Translations under genes and position numbers: made by a program
The notes under the pieces: generated by a model
The model's input: the letters and a program-made list of their open reading frames with translations, nothing else
Databases searched by the model: none
What the model was told of the DNA's origin: nothing
Part shown: piece after piece, positions 50,056 to 55,408 of the stretch
How positions within the stretch are numbered: position 1 is the stretch's first letter
How the letters are laid out: each line of letters opens with the position of its first letter
IMG/VR virus record: IMGVR_UViG_3300036398_002939
Span: 1 to 55,408 of that record
Direction: 5' to 3' (one strand)
Length of the DNA: 55,408 nt
From: a virus

Positions 50056-51441
50056 TTATATGTTAAAAAACTTTTGTGTTGTAGTTGATGAAACACCGTT
50101 CATGTTAATAAGCATTTTACGGTACGGTTTGAATTTGTAACCCATTTGTTCTAACGAAGAATTAAACCAATCTTCCGAGTAATCATCTTTATTTCTTTTA
50201 CCGTTTGAAACTATTGTTTGCATATCACGAATAAAGTTATCAAGTTTGTTCATATCTCTCGTTAATCGTATCAATCTCAATCTTCGTCTGTTATATTCTT
50301 CTTCATCGTTCTCTAATCTTTGAATCTCTAATATAAGACTTTTTAACGAATTTTCCAAATCATTTATATCATACGATAAAACTAATTCAGCAAATTCTGT
50401 TCCCTTAAACAAATCAATATATGTTTTATCATAGATTGGAATTGTCATCAAGTTCTTCTCTATTTGAGCATATTCAAATCTTGGTGTAATAAACATCCCA
50501 AAGAAAGGCACGTTTGTATTTGTTGTTGATATACTGAATCTACAACCGGTTAAAAAGTCCATCATACTTTCCATCGTGTATGTTCCTGCAAGTATCATGG
50601 GTTTATGGTTATCAAAAACTTTGAATACGGTTGGATCCAAATCATAGTCTGGTAGGAATGTATCATTAAAAGTTTTACGAGAAACATTCGCGTGTTCTGA
50701 TAATATCTTTACATGATTGAAGTAATTTTCGGGTGAATATGTGTTTCCAATATGAACCAATTTCTTACCAGACAAGTCTCTCAGTCCCATCTTACCCATT
50801 GTTTCTACTATTGGTTTGAAGTTCCCATGGCCTTTGAATTTTGCATAGTAAGCACATTCTGAAATGTATGGTAATTCTTTTTTATTCTCCCATGATTTTT
50901 CAATCCACTTGTCATAAATACTCATGTCAATATAACCACCGACTTGAAAAGTATAGTTGGAAGTTCCCCTCATTCCAATATATTCTTTCAAGGCATCTAC
51001 AAAGAATGGTGTGTATGTTAAGTAGTAGTCACTATATTTTATGAATGCAGGAACACAGATAGTATTGAAATGCATGCCCTCATACGGGTATATCTCGTGG
51101 TCAAAGAATGCAGTTATAGTATTCAACTTACAATACATCTTTGCCAATTCGATCAGTCTTTCTCTATGTTCTGGTTTTCTTTTTTGAATACCATCAACAT
51201 CGTAGATAAATTTGTTTAGATTTAAAACAACAATATCATAACCATCTAACTTATCTTTCAATTCAGTTATTTCCATTTCCGAAATATCTATACAGTTCTG
51301 ATATTCAGATTTGAAATTGTTTGTTTCACTTGGGTTAAAATAAAAAGTATCAACACTATCAAGTGATGATATATTTTTAGTAAAGGTATGTATACCCCTA
51401 TAAACAGATAAGTCTATTATTGCAAGTTGAGCTATTTTCAC
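50056..51441 (-). CDS. GT-B-like glycosyltransferase, possibly T4 Agt-like
   Basis: 461 aa. GTG 51441 is chosen (AGGTG upstream; the frame extends to a TTG at 51456). KIAQLAIIDLSVYRGIHTFT, ITAFFDHEIYPYEGMHFN, YYAKFKGHGNFKPIVETMG, FLTGCRFSISTTN and a C-terminal helix (EEEYNRRRLRLIRLTRDMNK). The overall pattern recalls the GT-B alpha-glucosyltransferases of T4-like phages, which modify hydroxymethylcytosine in DNA, but the match is loose. It lies between the glycan island and replication genes. An ATATTTAT element precedes it (51474-51467). Confidence 0.5.
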   Translation of the reverse strand: MKIAQLAIIDLSVYRGIHTFTKNISSLDSVDTFYFNPSETNNFKSEYQNCIDISEMEITELKDKLDGYDIVVLNLNKFIYDVDGIQKRKPEHRERLIELAKMYCKLNTITAFFDHEIYPYEGMHFNTICVPAFIKYSDYYLTYTPFFVDALKEYIGMRGTSNYTFQVGGYIDMSIYDKWIEKSWENKKELPYISECAYYAKFKGHGNFKPIVETMGKMGLRDLSGKKLVHIGNTYSPENYFNHVKILSEHANVSRKTFNDTFLPDYDLDPTVFKVFDNHKPMILAGTYTMESMMDFLTGCRFSISTTNTNVPFFGMFITPRFEYAQIEKNLMTIPIYDKTYIDLFKGTEFAELVLSYDINDLENSLKSLILEIQRLENDEEEYNRRRLRLIRLTRDMNKLDNFIRDMQTIVSNGKRNKDDYSEDWFNSSLEQMGYKFKPYRKMLINMNGVSSTTTQKFFNI

Positions 51442-51500
51442 GAAACACCTAATCAAAACGTTTACTATAAATATCTAGTAATTTTAGAAAACGATAAATT

Positions 51501-52412
51501 TTAGAACGGTAACATATTTCTTTTTTCTTTCGGACAGAGTTCTTCTTTATCGTTAAACTCACAATATTTACAATTTGAATAATCACGACCTGATTCTGCA
51601 GTTTGTATAACATCCAAACGATATTCACCTTCTTCTGTAAAGTTTGTTGTGATAAATTCTGCAATTTCTTTTTTGATATTGTTCTGTGAAACTTTGCCAT
51701 TAGATGGTTCAAATCGTTGAACTCTTTGTTTCATCGCTTCATATTCCGCATCTTCAATTATTTTACGGCGAAGAATTAAATACTCAATATGTATATCTTC
51801 TGGACTAACATCATATTGTTTTGCATAGTATGTTTTGTAAAGTAACAACTGTGATGTTTTTACTTTATCTGCCTTTGCCCATTTGTTCCAACCATTTGTG
51901 CTGGTTTTAAAATCGTATATGTATATTTCACCGGTCTTTGTATTACGAATTACCAAATCAAGAAACCCAACCAACTTTACTGTTGGGTGAGTTTCAAGTG
52001 GAATTATGTTTATCGGAACTTCTATACCAACCAATTCGTAATCTTTCTTTTGGAAGAAATCTGCACGATGGGCTTTGAACCAATTAAGAATCTGAACACC
52101 ATCCGAATAGTATTCTTTTAATTCTCTATCACTAGAAAAATGTTTATCATTATTCTCCGTGAGTAATTTTTTGTATTGGTCACGAATTCCAGACTGTAGC
52201 ATTTCATTGAGGTCAAGTTTATTTGCCTCAACGATTGATTTCTCATAAATATTTTTTACATATTCTTGCAATACTTCATGCATTACCGTTCCGAAAAGAG
52301 CGGCAGTCGATGGTTGAAAAGTATAATGTTTATCTATGTAATTTAGTTTCCATCTATGAGGACATACTTTCCACATTTGATATTGTGAGAAAGATACTTT
52401 TCGGTTTGCCAT
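51501..52412 (-). CDS. Cas4/RecB-like PD-(D/E)xK exonuclease with iron-sulfur cysteines
   Basis: 303 aa, ATG 52412. FSQYQMWKVCPHRWKLNYI (Cys17), GTVMHEVLQE (His45), GFLDLVI (Asp152), IYDFKTS (Asp167, Lys169), a Gln-rich QLLLYKTYYAKQ helix, and C-terminal Cys281, Cys284 and Cys293 (CKYCEF...LCPKEKR). Four cysteines plus the nuclease core match Cas4/AddB-type 4Fe-4S 5'-3' exonucleases, common in phage recombination modules. It overlaps the next stop by one base. Confidence 0.85.
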   Translation of the reverse strand: MANRKVSFSQYQMWKVCPHRWKLNYIDKHYTFQPSTAALFGTVMHEVLQEYVKNIYEKSIVEANKLDLNEMLQSGIRDQYKKLLTENNDKHFSSDRELKEYYSDGVQILNWFKAHRADFFQKKDYELVGIEVPINIIPLETHPTVKLVGFLDLVIRNTKTGEIYIYDFKTSTNGWNKWAKADKVKTSQLLLYKTYYAKQYDVSPEDIHIEYLILRRKIIEDAEYEAMKQRVQRFEPSNGKVSQNNIKKEIAEFITTNFTEEGEYRLDVIQTAESGRDYSNCKYCEFNDKEELCPKEKRNMLPF

Positions 52413-52783
52413 TATTTACCCCACTTGCCAGACTGAACAAGTTGTGCAATAATACCATATACTGAAATATCTTTGAATGTATCATCAAGACTTTCACCAA
52501 CTGCATCTTGTGATCCAAACATAATCATTTGTTTGTAACGATTTATTTTATCATTGATACGAAAGAAAAGACCTTGTAGAGAAAGTTTACGGTCTTGTTC
52601 TTTTTCAAGTGTACTACCCATTGATATATTATCTGGACCATAGTTACTTTGCTTTGCACAAAACAATTCATATTGAACCTGTTGAATACGCTTAAATTCT
52701 GCAGTCATAACTGGAAACTTTTCTTCCATTTGTCTAACAACATCGGATTGTTTAACACTCAAATCTATTTCAGATATAGACAT
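52412..52783 (-). CDS. Nmad1-type (DUF1599) protein
   Basis: 123 aa from ATG 52783 (AGGA eight bases upstream). QYELFCAKQSNYGPDNISMG, then FFRINDKINRYKQMIMFG and ESLDDTFKDISVYGIIAQL with GKW match the nucleotide-modification-associated domain 1 family, found near DNA-modification genes in phages. Its chemistry is unknown to me. Lies between the Cas4-like nuclease and clamp loader genes. Confidence 0.75.
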   Translation of the reverse strand: MSISEIDLSVKQSDVVRQMEEKFPVMTAEFKRIQQVQYELFCAKQSNYGPDNISMGSTLEKEQDRKLSLQGLFFRINDKINRYKQMIMFGSQDAVGESLDDTFKDISVYGIIAQLVQSGKWGK

Positions 52784-52794
52784 TTTTATATTCC

Positions 52795-53247
52795 TCATTT
52801 TATATTTTTTAATTGTTTTTCAAACTTTTTAATATCATCTTCTTTTGTTCCGTACATTTTTAGTATTTCAATAAGTTCATCTGGATTCTCTTTTTTAAGA
52901 AAAACAATATACGGATATACTTCATTTCTACCCAATTCAAAGTGTTTACAAAATATATCAACAAACTCTGGTTCTATCTCAACACGAGTTTTTGATTTGA
53001 TATATTTTAAGAATATTGATTGTTTAGGTAGAACATCGAGTAAAAGTTTATAGTAATCTTTTGAAGTTAAATCACCATTTGAATATTTTTGAAATTCATT
53101 TATAGCTTCAACAAATTGGGATTCCATTGAAAAGAAACGAGCAATCATATAATTACTCCAAGATTTTTTATCTTCTTCTGTGAGTTCTTCCCATTTTGTT
53201 TTACGGAAAGTTATACCTTTAATATGATCAAATAAACTTTTACTCAT
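52795..53247 (-). CDS. Clamp-loader small subunit (T4 gp62-like)
   Basis: 150 aa, ATG 53247. YMIARFFSMESQFVEAINEFQ, YYKLLLDVLPKQSIFLKYIK and EILKMYGTKEDDIKKFEKQ follow the small, poorly conserved gp62 subunit of T4-like clamp loaders, and the gene lies close to a gp44 homologue, as expected. Acts with gp44 to load the sliding clamp at primer ends. Confidence 0.7.
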   Translation of the reverse strand: MSKSLFDHIKGITFRKTKWEELTEEDKKSWSNYMIARFFSMESQFVEAINEFQKYSNGDLTSKDYYKLLLDVLPKQSIFLKYIKSKTRVEIEPEFVDIFCKHFELGRNEVYPYIVFLKKENPDELIEILKMYGTKEDDIKKFEKQLKNIK

Positions 53248-53254
53248 TATATCC

Positions 53255-53518
53255 TCAATCGTTTAATTGTTGTTTTTTTGTTGGCATAAATTCTTCATTG
53301 ATATTTCCACATTCAAGACAGGCATAAGTTGGAATTGGAATAATACCTTCTTGTCCCGTTGGTGAAAGTAAAGCAGAAATCTTTTTGAAAAATGTTACTT
53401 CGTGAAAAAACTTATTACCGCAATTTGAACATTCAATATCAGTTGCTTGATTTATGTCAAGAGTCATTTGTTGCGGTTGTGGCTTTCCACCACCGTTAAT
53501 ATCATATACGCTCATCAT
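53255..53518 (-). CDS. Small zinc-ribbon protein, 87 aa
   Basis: ATG 53518 overlaps the previous stop as TAATG, with AGGAGG upstream. ECSNCGNKFFHEVTFFKKIS (CxxC at about 34-37), ALLSPTGQEGIIPIPTYACL and ECGN (second CxxC). This is a conserved small protein of T4-like phages located between clamp-loader genes; function unknown. Confidence 0.7.
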   Translation of the reverse strand: MMSVYDINGGGKPQPQQMTLDINQATDIECSNCGNKFFHEVTFFKKISALLSPTGQEGIIPIPTYACLECGNINEEFMPTKKQQLND

Positions 53519-54456
53519 TACCTCCTTTGGTCAATTTCCATAATAATTTGAATAAACATAGCCATGGCATTTATTTCATGGTCTACAACAAAACTGTCTT
53601 TATACTGTGCTTCAGCAATAATTAGAATAATTGTAGATACGAAACCATTAGCGTATGTATCAACAGTATCATAAAGATAACGAAACATTTGATTAAAGTC
53701 TCTAACATGATTGTCAGCAAGTAACTGACGAATACCATCAAACTTTTCTTTTTTATTTTTATTCGATTTTAAAACATCAACGATAGATGAAAGATAATTG
53801 TGTTCTACCAAAGTTGTTTCATCTAATTTTAAAACACCACCGATAACACATCGTTGAGTTGTGTTGATTACACGGCGAATATCTGGATAAGATTGATTGA
53901 TAATTGTTACAAGATTTTCTTTCTCATATTTTACACTTTCACCTTCAAGAATCTTTACAAGATGTGATGCAACTTCTTTCTTTGAGGGTGGAACAATATT
54001 GAATATCTGACAACGAGATTGAATTGGATCGATAATCTTATCTACATAATTACAAGTCAAAATAAAACGAGTAGTCTTACTGAATGTTTCGATTACATTA
54101 CGAAGTGCCGCCTGAGCGTTTGGTGTCATATAATCACACTCGTCAAGTATAATTATTTTTAGTCCACCGAAACCAATCGAAGATGCAAACTGTTTGATTT
54201 TATCACGAACAGTATCTACGGAGTTTTCATCTGATGCGTTGATGTAAATGTAGTTATCTTTTGCAATAGTATTTGCAACAATCTTAGCAAGTGTGGTTTT
54301 ACCACTACCGGCATCACCGTAAAGAAGTAGATGTGGAACATCACTGGTGTCAATGTATTGTTGAAACGTTGCCTTTACAGTATCATTTCCAACATAAGTG
54401 TCAAGTGTCTGTGGACGATACTTTTCGTTCCAAATTGTGTGTGAGGGGTTAAACAT
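53518..54456 (-). CDS. Clamp-loader large subunit (T4 gp44-like AAA+ ATPase)
   Basis: 312 aa, ATG 54456. WNEKYRPQTLDTYVGND (9-25), Walker A GDAGSGKTT (47-55), Walker B IIILDECDYM (101-110), sensor 1 TCNY (134-137) and the SRC arginine finger (147-149). Opens the sliding clamp with ATP in complex with the gp62-like subunit two genes downstream. A host-type promoter lies about 32 bases upstream. Confidence 0.93.
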   Translation of the reverse strand: MFNPSHTIWNEKYRPQTLDTYVGNDTVKATFQQYIDTSDVPHLLLYGDAGSGKTTLAKIVANTIAKDNYIYINASDENSVDTVRDKIKQFASSIGFGGLKIIILDECDYMTPNAQAALRNVIETFSKTTRFILTCNYVDKIIDPIQSRCQIFNIVPPSKKEVASHLVKILEGESVKYEKENLVTIINQSYPDIRRVINTTQRCVIGGVLKLDETTLVEHNYLSSIVDVLKSNKNKKEKFDGIRQLLADNHVRDFNQMFRYLYDTVDTYANGFVSTIILIIAEAQYKDSFVVDHEINAMAMFIQIIMEIDQRR

Positions 54457-54487
54457 AACATACCTTAATGTTTGATAAATTCATATA

Positions 54488-54519
54488 CTAATATACAAAA
54501 TTTTTAGATAAGAACCAAA
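54488..54519 (-). promoter_or_regulatory. Host-type promoter before clamp-loader operon
   Basis: Reading leftward: TTTG (54519-54516), 20 bases including ATCTAAAAATTTTG, then TATATTAG (54495-54488). The spacer part is shared with promoters D and G. Serves the genes from 54456 down. Confidence 0.55.
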
Positions 54520-55392
54520 TTATTTTTGAAAAACAAAGATTGGCTCTCTTTTATATCCTGCACCCATGACGGCAGATAGTATCAGTTGCAGGGTATCGGT
54601 GTGAGTAAAGCCAACTAAGTTGGCATACTTTATAGTCATTTCTTCGAGGTCTTTATACTTTGGTGTGTTGGCTATGTTGATTAACATATACCCACCCTTT
54701 TTTAGACCGTGGTAACAGTTCCGAAATGTTCCTTGTAAGAAACCAGAACCCCAATCTTCTCTTGTTGGAAACTTATTGTATGATTGAGTTTCTTCATCTG
54801 CATATTTCTCTGTATCAAAATATGGTGGTGAAGTAAAACATAAGTCTAATGTTTCTGCGTCTGGAAGATAATCTTCTGAACCCATCATTTTTAATTGAAT
54901 ATCCTTACCAAGATAAGCAAAGTCATCACGAAGTTTACATAGTCCTTCAAATGTTTTTGTAGATGGTTCTGTTCCGATATAAGTTTTGATATAGGGTGAT
55001 GCAAGAGCACCCACCAATCTTCCACCCCAACCGCAAGACATATCCCACATAACACCGTCACCACCAAAGTTTTTATAGATAACACCGGCGGCAGTTGGTC
55101 GGAAATTGGAAACACCTTGAACACCAGAATATATTTTAAGTGATTGACGCAAACGGTTTTCTTGAAAAGAACCACCCCAATGTTTTGATAACCATTTCAA
55201 ACATTTACGAATAGTCATTTTGAATGTTTGGTCATTCAAAAAATTATCCATAGGAGACATTTTAGAATTGCCACACTTTACTTCCATTGCATGAGGAAAG
55301 TATGACCACGCCAATCGAAGTCCATTCATGGTTTGAATTATATCACCGTCTTTGAAAATAGAATCATAATCAAACTGTTGAAGTTTTCTCAT
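54520..55392 (-). CDS. DNA methyltransferase with SPPY motif
   Basis: 290 aa, ATG 55392. SAM motif WDMSCGWGGRLVGAL (116-130), catalytic TSPPYFDTEKY (187-197) and a C-terminal GGYMLINIAN strand. SPPY marks N4-cytosine or N6-adenine DNA methyltransferases. Such orphan enzymes are common in T4-like phages. It is about 50 kb from the HincII-like gene and does not look like the HincII methylase, so it is not an obvious partner. Recognition sequence unknown. Confidence 0.8.
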   Translation of the reverse strand: MRKLQQFDYDSIFKDGDIIQTMNGLRLAWSYFPHAMEVKCGNSKMSPMDNFLNDQTFKMTIRKCLKWLSKHWGGSFQENRLRQSLKIYSGVQGVSNFRPTAAGVIYKNFGGDGVMWDMSCGWGGRLVGALASPYIKTYIGTEPSTKTFEGLCKLRDDFAYLGKDIQLKMMGSEDYLPDAETLDLCFTSPPYFDTEKYADEETQSYNKFPTREDWGSGFLQGTFRNCYHGLKKGGYMLINIANTPKYKDLEEMTIKYANLVGFTHTDTLQLILSAVMGAGYKREPIFVFQK

Positions 55393-55408
55393 GTGTTCAT
55401 GTTTTTCT

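Noticed and set aside
54520-55392. Methyltransferase as partner of the HincII-like enzyme
   Set aside because: Distant, on the other strand, and of the SPPY type unlike the HincII methylase I know; not excluded, but site absence would make it unnecessary.

Overview
This 55.4 kb window looks like part of the genome of a large, lytic, T4-like tailed phage of a Bacteroidota (or close FCB-group) host. Phage signs are T4-type clamp-loader genes, a tail-collar protein, a holin/CHAP lysis pair, tRNA genes, dozens of tightly packed small unknown genes, and late-type proteins whose N-termini look like T4 capsid-targeting peptides. Host signs are at least six good host-type promoters (TTTG-N19-TATATTTG, the Bacteroidota sigma consensus), a phage-encoded protein with a type IX secretion C-terminal sorting domain, and tRNAs without an encoded CCA. 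No terminase, portal, major capsid or integrase gene is visible here.

Layout. 1-4.6 kb (+): small accessory genes, several preceded by a repeated leader (TACCGTTGGAGTTTT), ending in an ArdA-like antirestriction gene. 4.6-5.5 kb: an odd tRNA-like element and a gene very similar to restriction endonuclease HincII. 5.5-11.7 kb (+): short early-type genes behind reiterated host-like promoters, including a secreted CAP protein. 11.7-12.7 kb: tRNA-Leu, holin, Sec-exported CHAP endolysin, terminator. 12.7-18.4 kb (+): lipoprotein, small genes, two glycosyltransferases, HAD phosphatase, HNH-like protein, GroES and GroEL, terminator. 18.4-22.1 kb (+): a five-gene overlapping operon whose products begin with an MIKLK-x-LLxE peptide; two look like ADP-ribosyltransferase-fold proteins. 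A bidirectional terminator at 22.1 kb separates the convergent halves. 22.1-34.8 kb (-): RCC1-repeat virion proteins, a possible nuclease-fold protein, GH19 lysozyme, tail collar, a signal-peptide fibre-like protein, the T9SS protein, small genes, Dps-like protein. 34.9-51.4 kb (-): a 15-gene glycosylation island (nine or more glycosyltransferases plus sugar-nucleotide enzymes). 51.5-55.4 kb (-): replication and DNA-modification genes (Cas4-like nuclease, Nmad1, clamp loader, SPPY methyltransferase).

Main points of interest: (1) the HincII homologue has no companion methyltransferase next to it, and I could not find a single GTYRAC site in the whole window by eye; (2) a candidate set of capsid-packaged, injected effectors marked by a common N-terminal LxE peptide; (3) a phage-encoded T9SS cargo with its own host-type promoter; (4) a sugar pathway combining an RmlB-like dehydratase, a ColD-like 3-dehydrase (His replacing the PLP lysine) and a YerE-like ThDP enzyme, which together suggest a branched 3,6-dideoxy sugar. 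All family calls are from recognised motifs, not database searches.
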